A stretch of DNA of 64,000 nt. Source: Tenacibaculum finnmarkense genomovar ulcerans. Lineage in GTDB: Bacteria; Bacteroidota; Bacteroidia; Flavobacteriales; Flavobacteriaceae. The stretch spans positions 129,303 through 193,302 of the forward strand of contig NZ_OENE01000003.1 in assembly GCF_900239495.1 (NCBI RefSeq), written 5' to 3'. Each line of letters starts with the position of its first letter. Position 1 is the stretch's first letter. The notes beneath the pieces are model-generated. The model made no database searches, was not told where the DNA came from, and saw nothing but the letters and a program-made list of their open reading frames with translations. Shown one piece after another: positions 32,962 through 41,673 of the stretch. A program made the position numbers and the translations under genes.

Positions 32962-35361
32962 ATGAAAAAAATAGTACTAATCCTAGTAATAGCATTTCTT
33001 ATGCCTATTTCTAAGAATTTTGCACAACAAAAAAATCAACAAAATCAGCAAAAAATATATAAAAAATATCAAGGAAAAATTATTGATAAAAATAATAATC
33101 CAATAGTTGGAGCTACTATTATTTCTATAGATAATAAAAATATAGGAACCGCTTCTGATTTAAATGGAGATTTTTCTATTAAATTAACAAGCTTAAAAAA
33201 TCAGAAAAATGTAAAAGTAAACATTACAAGTGTCGGCTATCAAACAAAAATGCTAACGCTTTTAAATAAGTTAAACACAATTCAATTAGTAGAAGATTTA
33301 GAAAGTTTAGAAGAAGTTATTGTTTCGGCTTCTCGTGAAGCTCAAAAACGTAAATATATTCCTGCGGCAATTGGTTTGGTTACTGAAAAAGATATTGAAG
33401 AGTCTAAGGCTTTTGGAATAGAACAGTTAGTAAATCAGGTTCCTGGGGTGTATATGAGTACTTCAATGGCGGCAAGTAACGAGCAACATATGATGGCAAT
33501 TCGTACGCCAATATCAACAAAATCGTTGTTTTTATACTTGGAAGATGGCTTGCCAATCCGCCCTGTTGCAGTGTTTAATCATAATGCGTTGTTAGAAATG
33601 AACAGTACTGCTTTTGGTAGGGTTGAAGTGGTAAAAGGACCTGCATCGAGTATTTACGGAAGTGAAGCAATTGGAGGAAGTATTAATTTTATCACTAAAA
33701 ATCCTAGAAAAGAATTTGGCGGTTCGTTTGCGATGGAAGCCAATACTTTGGGCTTGCAAAAAGTACAAGCAGAAGTATCTACAACGGCTTTAGACAAGCA
33801 TGGTTTTTATGTGGGAGTTCATAAGGTGCGCCGTGTAAATGGTTTGCTTGAACATTCTGATTATGAGAAATTTGCTATTACCTTTAAAAATGTAAATGAT
33901 TTTTCTCAAACGTTACGTTGGACAAATACCGTTTCTTTTATCGATTTTCGTTCTGATATGGGGTCAAGCTCTTTATCCGAAGAAAATTATTTGGCAGGAA
34001 AATATAAGAGTAATCATACGTTTGCTGAAAGAGAAGCAACGGCATTGCGTTTTCGTACGACTTTAGATAAAACATGGAATGACAGCAATAAAACGTCTTT
34101 TAATTTTATCTACAGAAATAATGAAATGAATCAAATTCCTTCTTACAGAATGTCAACAAGAAGTGATTTTGGTGAAATTAATTCGAATAAATTTACCAGT
34201 GCAGTAGCGTTGGTTCAACATAAATTAGATTTTAATTTTGCAGATGCTTCTTTAATTGTAGGAGGTACGGTTGATTATTCGCCACAAGATTATTATGCGA
34301 AAAAAATAAAGGTGAATTATGATAAAACTACCAAGAAATTTACTGATTATCAGCAAACAGACCTGTATAAAATGTTTTATCAGGCTGATATTTTAAATTA
34401 TGCGGGGTATGCGCAGTTTGAAATTTCGCCACTAGAAAACTTAAAGGTAACTGCTGCGTTGCGTTATGATGGTTTTAACTATGATTACGATAATAAAGAT
34501 GAAGGAAAATCGGGTGTGAAAGACCAAAAAGTAAGTTATAATAATGTATCTCCTAAAATAGGAATGAATTTTAATATTACCAACAATATTGGTTTTTATT
34601 CAAATTATTCAAAAGGATTTACGCCGCCACAAGTAGGGTCGTTGTTTAGAAATAGTGGTGTTGATAAGGTAGTTTATGCCTTAAAACCTGCCAATTTTGA
34701 TAATTACGAAGTTGGAGGATATGTAGCTATAAATTCTGATATAAAACTAGATGTTACTGCTTACAGATTAGATGGTAAAAACAGGCTGGTTACCACTTCG
34801 GATGCTAGCGGAAATTATTTAAAGCAAAACGCAGGAAAAACGCGTTCGCAAGGAATTGAGTTAGGGGTTAATTGGAAAATTTTAAACAATTTAACTTTTG
34901 ATTATAATGCAAGTTACGCTACACATAAATATCTGGAGTTTTACAAGGCTGTAAAAGATAAAAAAACAAAGGCATATTCAAAAATTGATCATTCAAATAC
35001 CGATATGCCAACGGCACCAAATTACATTGCTTCGATGTCGTTAAAATATACGCCAATCGATAATTTGTTAGTAACATTTCAGCACGAACAAATAGGAGCG
35101 TATAATACGAGTCTTGAAAATGAAGCTATTATAGCAAAGGATGCTTCAGGAAATAAAATAATGGGGACAAGTACTTATGATGGGCATCAGATTTTTAATT
35201 TGAAGGCAAATTATACCTACAAAAAATTTGATGTTTGGGCACAGGGCTTAAATATTTTTGACACGTTATATTCAACAAGGGCTTCTTATAGATATGGAAG
35301 TACCAAATATGGTGTAGGTGCTCCAAGAGCATTTCATTTTGGAGTCAAGTACAATTTTTAA
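32962..35361 (+). CDS. TonB-dependent receptor of the metal locus
   Basis: 799 residues. Signal peptide (KKIVLILVIAFLMPISKNF), carboxypeptidase-like regulatory domain (about 40-115, GKIIDKNNNPIVGATIISI), plug domain (SREAQKRKYIPAAIGLVTE; GRVEVVKGPASSIYGSEAIG) and a 22-strand barrel ending GVKYNF. The plug is close to those of siderophore and metal receptors. Its place after the MbnP, peroxidase and CxxCxC barrel genes makes a metal or metal complex the likely substrate. It depends on a TonB such as that at 20179. The gene starts 25 bases after the barrel gene. Confidence 0.9.
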   Translation: MKKIVLILVIAFLMPISKNFAQQKNQQNQQKIYKKYQGKIIDKNNNPIVGATIISIDNKNIGTASDLNGDFSIKLTSLKNQKNVKVNITSVGYQTKMLTLLNKLNTIQLVEDLESLEEVIVSASREAQKRKYIPAAIGLVTEKDIEESKAFGIEQLVNQVPGVYMSTSMAASNEQHMMAIRTPISTKSLFLYLEDGLPIRPVAVFNHNALLEMNSTAFGRVEVVKGPASSIYGSEAIGGSINFITKNPRKEFGGSFAMEANTLGLQKVQAEVSTTALDKHGFYVGVHKVRRVNGLLEHSDYEKFAITFKNVNDFSQTLRWTNTVSFIDFRSDMGSSSLSEENYLAGKYKSNHTFAEREATALRFRTTLDKTWNDSNKTSFNFIYRNNEMNQIPSYRMSTRSDFGEINSNKFTSAVALVQHKLDFNFADASLIVGGTVDYSPQDYYAKKIKVNYDKTTKKFTDYQQTDLYKMFYQADILNYAGYAQFEISPLENLKVTAALRYDGFNYDYDNKDEGKSGVKDQKVSYNNVSPKIGMNFNITNNIGFYSNYSKGFTPPQVGSLFRNSGVDKVVYALKPANFDNYEVGGYVAINSDIKLDVTAYRLDGKNRLVTTSDASGNYLKQNAGKTRSQGIELGVNWKILNNLTFDYNASYATHKYLEFYKAVKDKKTKAYSKIDHSNTDMPTAPNYIASMSLKYTPIDNLLVTFQHEQIGAYNTSLENEAIIAKDASGNKIMGTSTYDGHQIFNLKANYTYKKFDVWAQGLNIFDTLYSTRASYRYGSTKYGVGAPRAFHFGVKYNF

Positions 35362-35378
35362 TATCAAATTTTTAAAAT

Positions 35379-35434
35379 AAAAAGTCTTTTTACTCCCTTT
35401 TTATTTTTTTAATAACTAAAGTAAAAAGACTTTT
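35379..35434 (+). terminator. Long hairpin between receptor and PepSY genes
   Basis: A 15-base perfect stem, AAAAGTCTTTTTACT / AGTAAAAAGACTTTT, with a 25-base T-rich loop. It fills almost the whole gap between the two genes and could act as a partial terminator or an mRNA stability element. Confidence 0.65.
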
Positions 35435-35447
35435 AAAATTTTATAAA

Positions 35448-36707
35448 ATGAAAAATAGAAAACTAAATCAATGGCTTTGGAAATGGCATTTTATTGCAGG
35501 GCTTATTTCCTTGCCTTTTATATTGGTGCTATCTATTACTGGAGCTATTTATTTATTTAATCCAGATGTACAAAGTAAAGAGGTTGCAAAAATTCAAGAC
35601 GTTGAAACTTTGCAAACAACACCAATTTCGTATCAACAACAGTGGGAGAATGCTATTAAAAAATTAAAAAAGAAACCAAATTCAATGGTTATTAATGATA
35701 ATCCTCAGAAGGCTACCGAATTTGTAGTTGGAAGGTTTAGTCATAAAAAAGCCGTTTTTATAAATCAATATACAGGGGAAGCTACAGGTACTTTTTCGCC
35801 TAAAAGTACGTGGATGTATTCTATAAGAAAATTACACGGCGAATTATTAGCAGGAAAAGTAGGAACATTACTTATTGAATTAATTGCCAGTTGGATGGTG
35901 GTTTTAATTATCACAGGAATCTATATTTGGTGGCCATTTGCTAGTTTTAAAGATTTAAAAGGGCTTTTTACAATTCGATGTAATCAAGGAAAAAGAACTT
36001 TATTTAGAGATTTACACGCCGTAACTGGTTTTTGGATGTCGATTTTATTATTGCTCGTTTTAGCAGGAGGTTTACCTTGGACAGATGTTTTTGGAAGTAA
36101 TTTTAAATGGGTTCAAAAAGTAACAAATACAGGATTTCCTAAAACTTGGAGCGGAAGAGGTTTAATATCCGAAGTAAAAAATAAAGAAACTATAAAGATA
36201 AAAACCTTATCAATAGATGAAATGGTTGCTATTGCAAATCAGCAAAAATTACAAGGAATTGTTAGTATTGGTTTGCCAAAATCAGCAAAAAGTACGTTTA
36301 GTGTTTCGAATAAAACATTTCCTTTAGATGCTCAGAAAAAGTTACATTTTAATCAGTATTCAGGAGAATTAATTAAAGCACATACTTGGAGTGATGTCGG
36401 GTTTTTAATGCGTGGCAGAATGTGGGTGATGGCATTTCATCAAGGGCAATTTGGTGGTTGGAATTGGTGGCTGATGTTTGGCGTTGCTATCGGTTTAACA
36501 TTAATGACGGTTGCGGGTTTATTTTCGTATTTATATAGAAAACAAAAAGGAAGTTGGGGCGTTCCAAAAGTATCATCTCAATTTAAAGTTGGTAAATTAA
36601 TTGTTTTTATACTTGTTTTATTAGGGGTATTGTTACCAATGTTTGGAGTGAATTTGTTGTTGATTGTATTATTTGAACAACTATCTAAAAAGGTAAAAAC
36701 TGATTAA
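35448..36707 (+). CDS. PepSY-associated transmembrane protein (iron/siderophore-reductase-like)
   Basis: 419 residues with four main membrane helices: about 14-34 (WHFIAGLISLPFILVLSITG), near 145-160 (LLIELIASWMVVLIITGIYI), near 195-210 and a C-terminal pair. The first helix carries the family's conserved KWHFIAGL and the second is followed by WWP. A periplasmic PepSY-like segment lies between helices 1 and 2. Relatives are inner-membrane proteins of siderophore or metal uptake loci, thought to reduce the imported metal. Placed directly after a TonB receptor, it fits the inner-membrane step of this pathway. Confidence 0.85.
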   Translation: MKNRKLNQWLWKWHFIAGLISLPFILVLSITGAIYLFNPDVQSKEVAKIQDVETLQTTPISYQQQWENAIKKLKKKPNSMVINDNPQKATEFVVGRFSHKKAVFINQYTGEATGTFSPKSTWMYSIRKLHGELLAGKVGTLLIELIASWMVVLIITGIYIWWPFASFKDLKGLFTIRCNQGKRTLFRDLHAVTGFWMSILLLLVLAGGLPWTDVFGSNFKWVQKVTNTGFPKTWSGRGLISEVKNKETIKIKTLSIDEMVAIANQQKLQGIVSIGLPKSAKSTFSVSNKTFPLDAQKKLHFNQYSGELIKAHTWSDVGFLMRGRMWVMAFHQGQFGGWNWWLMFGVAIGLTLMTVAGLFSYLYRKQKGSWGVPKVSSQFKVGKLIVFILVLLGVLLPMFGVNLLLIVLFEQLSKKVKTD

Positions 36708-36769
36708 GTACGTTGTAAATTTAACAGAAGTATGGGTTATTATTAAGAAATAATTCCTGTAAAGGTTTG

Positions 36770-36777
36770 TAATTTTG
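36770..36777 (+). promoter_or_regulatory. Likely -7 box of the DUF2911 gene
   Basis: TAATTTTG matches TAnnTTTG and lies 44 bases before the ATG at 36822. This suggests DUF2911 is transcribed separately from the metal operon. Confidence 0.45.
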
Positions 36778-36821
36778 AAAACAGCAATTATAAATTAATC
36801 AACTTGTAAAATAATTCCAAC

Positions 36822-37364
36822 ATGAAAAAAATAATCTTTGTTACAGTAGTTTTAATACTAACAGTATTATTTTCTAATCAAGTAAATGCACAAAGTTTCG
36901 CAGGATTAGATAAAAGCCCGATGGATGTAGCAGCATACCCTAGCAGTTATCGAATTTCAGATAAATTAGTAAAAGTAGTTTATAGCCGTCCGCAATTAAA
37001 AAGAAGAAGCGTTATTAAATTAGCACCCAACGATAAAGTTTGGAGAACAGGCGCTAATGAAGCTGCTGAAATCACCTTTTATAAAGATGTAAATTTTGGA
37101 GGTAAAGAAGTTAAATCAGGAACATATACGTTGTTTACCATTCCTGGAGATAAACAATGGACAGTAATTTTAAGTACCGCCAAAAATGTTTGGGGAGCTT
37201 ATTCTTATAGTGAATTGGAAGATGTAGTAAGAGTATCGGCTAGTGTATCAACATCAAAAAAATCAATTGAAGCATTTTCAATTGCTTTCAACGGACAAGA
37301 AAATGATGCAACCATGTATTTAGGATGGGGAAAATTAATTGTATCTGTGCCTGTAAAAGGATAA
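36822..37364 (+). CDS. DUF2911 family secreted protein
   Basis: 180 residues with a signal peptide (ILTVLFSNQVNAQ, cleavage after Ala-Gln). DUF2911 pattern: SPMDVAAYPSSY, VVYSRPQLKRR, KVWRTGANEAAEITF, SGTYTLFTIPG and WTVILSTAKNVWGAY. The function of the family is unknown; it is a common periplasmic protein in Bacteroidota. Its own -7 box upstream and terminator downstream argue for a single-gene unit. Confidence 0.88.
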   Translation: MKKIIFVTVVLILTVLFSNQVNAQSFAGLDKSPMDVAAYPSSYRISDKLVKVVYSRPQLKRRSVIKLAPNDKVWRTGANEAAEITFYKDVNFGGKEVKSGTYTLFTIPGDKQWTVILSTAKNVWGAYSYSELEDVVRVSASVSTSKKSIEAFSIAFNGQENDATMYLGWGKLIVSVPVKG

Positions 37365-37391
37365 AAAATTAACAACAATATATAGTGCATT

Positions 37392-37432
37392 AAATAGGTT
37401 TTTAAATCCCCCGATTTTTAAACCTATTTTTT
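37392..37432 (+). terminator. Terminator after DUF2911 gene
   Basis: AAATAGGTTT / AAACCTATTT stem followed by a T-run, 28 bases after the stop codon. Confidence 0.8.
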
Positions 37433-37502
37433 GTTGCTCTATAGTATTATGTTTTTGTTTCGATGTATAAAAAATAAACAAAAATAGTATTTAAAATAAA
37501 CG

Positions 37503-37510
37503 TAAATTTG
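37503..37510 (+). promoter_or_regulatory. Likely -7 box of leuS
   Basis: TAAATTTG, 21 bases before the ATG at 37532; the -33 box is not obvious. Confidence 0.45.
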
Positions 37511-37531
37511 TAGCTTCTTAAACGAAATACA

Positions 37532-40500
37532 ATGCAATATAATCATCAAGATATAGAAAAAAAATGGCAACAGTTTTGGGCAGATAACCAAACATTTAAA
37601 GCCAGTAATGAATCAGAGAAACCTAAATATTATGTGTTAGATATGTTTCCTTATCCTTCAGGAGCGGGGCTACATGTTGGGCATCCTTTAGGATATATTG
37701 CATCTGATATTTATGCACGTTACAAGCGTCATAAAGGTTTTAACGTATTGCATCCGCAAGGATATGATTCTTTTGGTTTACCAGCAGAACAGTACGCAAT
37801 TCAAACAGGTCAGCATCCAGCAATTACTACGGAAACTAACATTAAAACCTACCGTCGTCAGTTAGATAATATCGGTTTTTCTTTCGATTGGTCTCGTGAG
37901 GTGCAAACTTCTAGCCCTGAATATTATAAATGGACACAGTGGATTTTTATCCAATTATTTAATTCTTGGTATAATAAAGATGCTGATAAAGCTGAAGATG
38001 TTTCAACTTTAATCTCTGTATTTGAAACGCAAGGAAATGCATCTGTAAATGCTGTATCAGAAGAAGATATTGCTATTTTTTCTGCGGATGATTGGAATGC
38101 ATTTTCTGATAAAGAAAAAGAAGCTGTTTTATTACAATATCGTTTAACCTATTTATCTGATACCGAAGTAAACTGGTGTCCTGAGTTAGGAACGGTATTA
38201 GCAAATGATGAAATTATAAACGGCGTATCAGAACGTGGAGCGCATCCTGTAATTCGTAAAAAAATGACACAATGGTCTATGCGAATTTCAGCATATTCAC
38301 AACGTTTATTAGACGGATTAGAAAACATCGATTGGCCACAACCTTTAAAAGATAGCCAAACAAATTGGATTGGAAGAAGCCAAGGAGCAATGGTAACTTT
38401 TAAAGTTGATGCTTTAGAAGTAGAAGCTGGAGTAAAATTATCATTCAAAGAATTAGAGGCATTAAAAGAAATGCGTTTAAACTTATCAAAGGCGGAAGAA
38501 GTTCTTTGGAATGAATTAAAAAATAAAAAAGGAGCATCAAAATTTAGAAAAAAATATACCATCGGTACGTTTTTAGTAGATTATGTATGTTTAGCAAAAA
38601 ATATTGTTGTTGAATTTTCTGGTAAAGAAGATGAAGCAGCAAGAACTACGTATTTTGCAAATGAAGGACTTCATATCGTTCGCTTTACAAATGAAGAAGT
38701 ATTAGAAAATGTTTTAGGTGTTGTATCTAAAATTAATAATACCATTCAATTTGCAAAACCTCTTGAAAAATCAACAGTTGAGGTAGTTGAAACAGCAGTA
38801 CAAAACGATTATGTAATAGACGTTTTTACCACAAGACCTGATACTATTTACGGAGTATCTTTTATGACACTAGCTCCAGAACATGAGTTGGTAACTAAAA
38901 TTACAAGTGAATCTCAAAAGAAAGCTGTTTATGCGTATATAAAAGCAACAGCAAAGCGTTCTGAAAGAGATAGAATGGCAGATGTAAAAACTATTTCAGG
39001 AGTATTTACAGGAGCCTATGCTTTACACCCATTTACAGGAAAACAAATTCCTATTTGGATTGGTGATTACGTATTAGCAAACTACGGAACAGGTGCAGTA
39101 ATGGCAGTTCCTTGTGGTGACCAACGTGATTATGATTTTGCAAAAAACTTCGGATTAGCAATTCCTAATATTTTTGCTGATGTTGATATTTCTGAAGCTG
39201 CACATGCAGATAAAGAAGGAACTAAAATTGCAAATTCTGATTTCTTAGATGGTTTATCATATAAAAAAGCCATGAAATTAGCTATCTATGAAATGGAGAA
39301 GCAAGGTTTCGGTTTTGGAAAAATAAACTACCGTTTACGTGATGCTGTATTTAGTCGTCAGCGTTATTGGGGAGAGCCTTTTCCTGTATATTACAAAGAT
39401 GGAATGCCACAAATGATTGACGCAAAATATTTGCCAATTGTTTTACCAGAAGTTGAAAAATATTTGCCAACACAAGATGGAAAACCACCTTTAGGAAATG
39501 CTGAAGCTTGGGCTTGGGATACTGATAAAAATGAAGTAGTTGCTAATAATTTAATTAACAACGAAACTATTTTTAATCTAGAATTAAACACAATGCCAGG
39601 TTGGGCAGGAAGTTCTTGGTATTTTAACCGTTATATGGATGCTACAAATGATGGAGAATTTGTAAGCAAAGAAGCGGCTGATTACTGGAAAGAAATCGAT
39701 TTATATATTGGAGGTTCTGAACATGCAACAGGACATTTATTATATGCTCGTTTTTGGCAAAAATTCTTGTTTGATAAAGGCGCTTTACCTGTTGATGAGT
39801 TTGCAAAGAAACTAATCAATCAAGGGATGATTTTAGGAACATCAGCACTTGTTTATGAAGCGTTGTTTGACGGTAAAAAACATAATTTATATGTTTCTGC
39901 TGATTATTTCCAAGGAGAAAATCAAATAGAAGATACAGAAGCTGATGATAAATTAGGTTCTCGATTACACAAGAAGTTAGTCGAAGCAGGTTTAACAGAA
40001 GAAACAGAAGCATCTTTAACGTACAGACCAATTCATATTTGTGTAAGTACTTTAGAAGGAGATATCAATGTAAATATTGATAAATTAAAAGCTTGGAGAT
40101 CAGAATTTGAAACTGCTGAGTTTGTTTTTGGAAGAGATAATCAATTTGTTTGTTACAGAGAGGTTGAGAAAATGTCAAAATCTAAATACAATGTTGTAAA
40201 TCCTGATTTAATTTGTGAAGAATTTGGAGCAGATGCATTACGTTTATTCGAAATGTTTTTAGGTCCTTTAGAACAAACGAAGCCTTGGAAAACTTCAGGT
40301 ATTTCAGGAGTATATTCTTTCTTAAAGAAATTATGGAAATTATATGTTGGCGAACAAGGAGTTATTATAACCGAAGCTGAACCGACAAAAGAAGAATTTA
40401 AAATTTTACATAAAACCATTAAAAAAGTAGCAGAAGATATCGAGAATTTCTCTTTCAATACTTCGGTTTCTACTTTTATGATTGCGGTAAATGAGTTAAC

Positions 40501-40849
40501 TGCTTTAAAATGTAATAAACGTGCAATTTTAGAGCCTTTATTAGCTTTAATCTCTCCATATGCACCACATATTGCTGAAGAATTATGGAGTCAATTAGGA
40601 CATGAAGGTTCAATTTCTACCGTTGATTTCCCTGAATTTGATGCTTCTTATTTAGTAGAAAGTTCAAAAAACTACCCAGTTTCTTTTAACGGGAAAATGC
40701 GTTTTACTTTAGAATTAGCATTAGACTTATCGAAAGAAGAAATTGAGAAAATTGTATTAGCAGACGAGCGTACAATTGCGCAATTAAAAGGAGAAGCTCC
40801 TAAAAAGATAATTATTGTTCCTGGAAAAATAATTAATCTTGTAGGGTAA
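37532..40849 (+). CDS. leuS: Leucine--tRNA ligase with nested DUF559 nuclease-like domain
   Basis: 1105 residues, well over 100 more than ordinary bacterial LeuS. Class I motifs are intact: HVGH (residues 48-51, GAGLHVGHPLGY) and KMSKS (880-884). The CP1 editing domain is present (VFTTRPDTIYGV and the aspartate-containing GDQRDYDFA region) but is interrupted after GRSQGAMVTFKVD by about 130 extra residues (about 293-423). Their core (314-401) matches DUF559. A second, smaller expansion precedes KMSKS (SADYFQGENQIEDTEADDK). The synthetase charges tRNA-Leu and clears mischarged products, and its catalytic motifs suggest it is active. Codon use in the insert looks like the rest of the gene, so it is not a very recent arrival. 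Confidence 0.95.
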   Translation: MQYNHQDIEKKWQQFWADNQTFKASNESEKPKYYVLDMFPYPSGAGLHVGHPLGYIASDIYARYKRHKGFNVLHPQGYDSFGLPAEQYAIQTGQHPAITTETNIKTYRRQLDNIGFSFDWSREVQTSSPEYYKWTQWIFIQLFNSWYNKDADKAEDVSTLISVFETQGNASVNAVSEEDIAIFSADDWNAFSDKEKEAVLLQYRLTYLSDTEVNWCPELGTVLANDEIINGVSERGAHPVIRKKMTQWSMRISAYSQRLLDGLENIDWPQPLKDSQTNWIGRSQGAMVTFKVDALEVEAGVKLSFKELEALKEMRLNLSKAEEVLWNELKNKKGASKFRKKYTIGTFLVDYVCLAKNIVVEFSGKEDEAARTTYFANEGLHIVRFTNEEVLENVLGVVSKINNTIQFAKPLEKSTVEVVETAVQNDYVIDVFTTRPDTIYGVSFMTLAPEHELVTKITSESQKKAVYAYIKATAKRSERDRMADVKTISGVFTGAYALHPFTGKQIPIWIGDYVLANYGTGAVMAVPCGDQRDYDFAKNFGLAIPNIFADVDISEAAHADKEGTKIANSDFLDGLSYKKAMKLAIYEMEKQGFGFGKINYRLRDAVFSRQRYWGEPFPVYYKDGMPQMIDAKYLPIVLPEVEKYLPTQDGKPPLGNAEAWAWDTDKNEVVANNLINNETIFNLELNTMPGWAGSSWYFNRYMDATNDGEFVSKEAADYWKEIDLYIGGSEHATGHLLYARFWQKFLFDKGALPVDEFAKKLINQGMILGTSALVYEALFDGKKHNLYVSADYFQGENQIEDTEADDKLGSRLHKKLVEAGLTEETEASLTYRPIHICVSTLEGDINVNIDKLKAWRSEFETAEFVFGRDNQFVCYREVEKMSKSKYNVVNPDLICEEFGADALRLFEMFLGPLEQTKPWKTSGISGVYSFLKKLWKLYVGEQGVIITEAEPTKEEFKILHKTIKKVAEDIENFSFNTSVSTFMIAVNELTALKCNKRAILEPLLALISPYAPHIAEELWSQLGHEGSISTVDFPEFDASYLVESSKNYPVSFNGKMRFTLELALDLSKEEIEKIVLADERTIAQLKGEAPKKIIIVPGKIINLVG
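38471..38734 (+). other. DUF559 (Vsr-like endonuclease fold) domain inside LeuS
   Basis: LeuS residues 314-401 align end to end with the DUF559 pattern: SKAEEVLW (family T-x-A-E-x-x-L-W), SKFRKKYTIGTFLVDY (KFRRQ-x-IG-x-x-VDF), NIVVEF (L-VVE-x-D-G) and IVRFTNEEVLENV (VLRFxNxxVLxN). Acidic positions E322, D350 and E361 are kept. The family's D-G-x-x-H after the last Glu reads S-G-K-E-D (363-367), so the His and one Asp are missing. Catalysis may therefore be lost or changed. Confidence 0.85.
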
Positions 40850-40882
40850 TTGCCTTATAAATAAGTAACTAAATTTTTTATA

Positions 40883-40920
40883 TAAAGCCACAAACGATTA
40901 ATTGTTTGTGGCTTTATTTT
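40883..40920 (+). terminator. leuS terminator
   Basis: TAAAGCCACAAAC / GTTTGTGGCTTTA followed by TTTT. Confidence 0.9.
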
Positions 40921-40953
40921 TTAAGCTATTTTTGAATCATAAAAATATATAAA

Positions 40954-41574
40954 ATGAATTTATTTAAAACAATTTCCCTTTTAATACTACTATTTTTAGC
41001 AACAAGCTGTGCTTCAAGCTATAAAACTATTAGTCCTGAAACACTTAATTATGTATCAAAAAGTACCGATAAAGGGGTTATTCTTGAATATAAATACGAG
41101 TTATTGAAAAAAAAATATCACAAAAAAGAACTTTCAAAAGGTATTCGGTTAATTGCTGTTAAATTGACTAATAATTCTGATAAAGATATTGTTTTTGGTA
41201 AAGACTTAAAATTAACCTACGACGATGGCGCAGGTTTATATATTATGGAAAACGAAATGGTTTTTAAATCATTAAAACAAAGCGTTGCTTCTTACTTATG
41301 GTATTTATTATTAACACCATTAAGATTTTACACCACCGATTCTAGCAATGGATACAATCAACAAACAAGCTCAACACCTGTTGGTTTAATTGTAGGACCA
41401 GGAATAGCAGGAGGAAATATGATTGCTGCAAATTCGGCAAATAAAAAATTTAAAAAAGAGTTATTCGACTATAATATAACCAATACTACCATTAAAAAAG
41501 GCGCAACAGTTTCAGGGTTAATCGGCGTACGATCTGACGGATATCACGCAATTAAACTAGTTGTTTTAGACTAA
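40954..41574 (+). CDS. Conserved lipoprotein, unknown function
   Basis: 206 residues with a lipoprotein signal (LLFLATSC, Cys 19). A soluble beta-rich domain (RLIAVKLTNNSDKDIVFG) is followed by a hydrophobic segment (VASYLWYLLLTPLRFY) and a glycine-rich stretch (VGLIVGPGIAGGNMIAANS). The end, GLIGVRSDGYHAIKLVV, is again beta. I recognise it as a type often seen in Bacteroidota genomes but cannot name a function. It stands between two non-coding gaps, so it is probably transcribed alone. Confidence 0.7.
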   Translation: MNLFKTISLLILLFLATSCASSYKTISPETLNYVSKSTDKGVILEYKYELLKKKYHKKELSKGIRLIAVKLTNNSDKDIVFGKDLKLTYDDGAGLYIMENEMVFKSLKQSVASYLWYLLLTPLRFYTTDSSNGYNQQTSSTPVGLIVGPGIAGGNMIAANSANKKFKKELFDYNITNTTIKKGATVSGLIGVRSDGYHAIKLVVLD

Positions 41575-41673
41575 CTTAGCATTTGTTTTCTAATTTAAAT
41601 TCTGATAAATAACCCGTTTGTTTATCAGAATTTATAGTTTTAATCATTAATAACGTGTACTAAAAAACAGTAA

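Noticed and set aside
29221..36707. Methanobactin biosynthesis cluster
   Set aside because: No MbnB/MbnC-type enzymes or leader-core precursor can be recognised; only the MbnP/MbnH pair is present.
38408..38800. LeuS insert as an intein or self-splicing element
   Set aside because: The insert has no Cys/Ser at its left junction, no terminal His-Asn and no following Cys/Ser/Thr in intein pattern, and the reading frame is continuous. It looks like a stable inserted domain.
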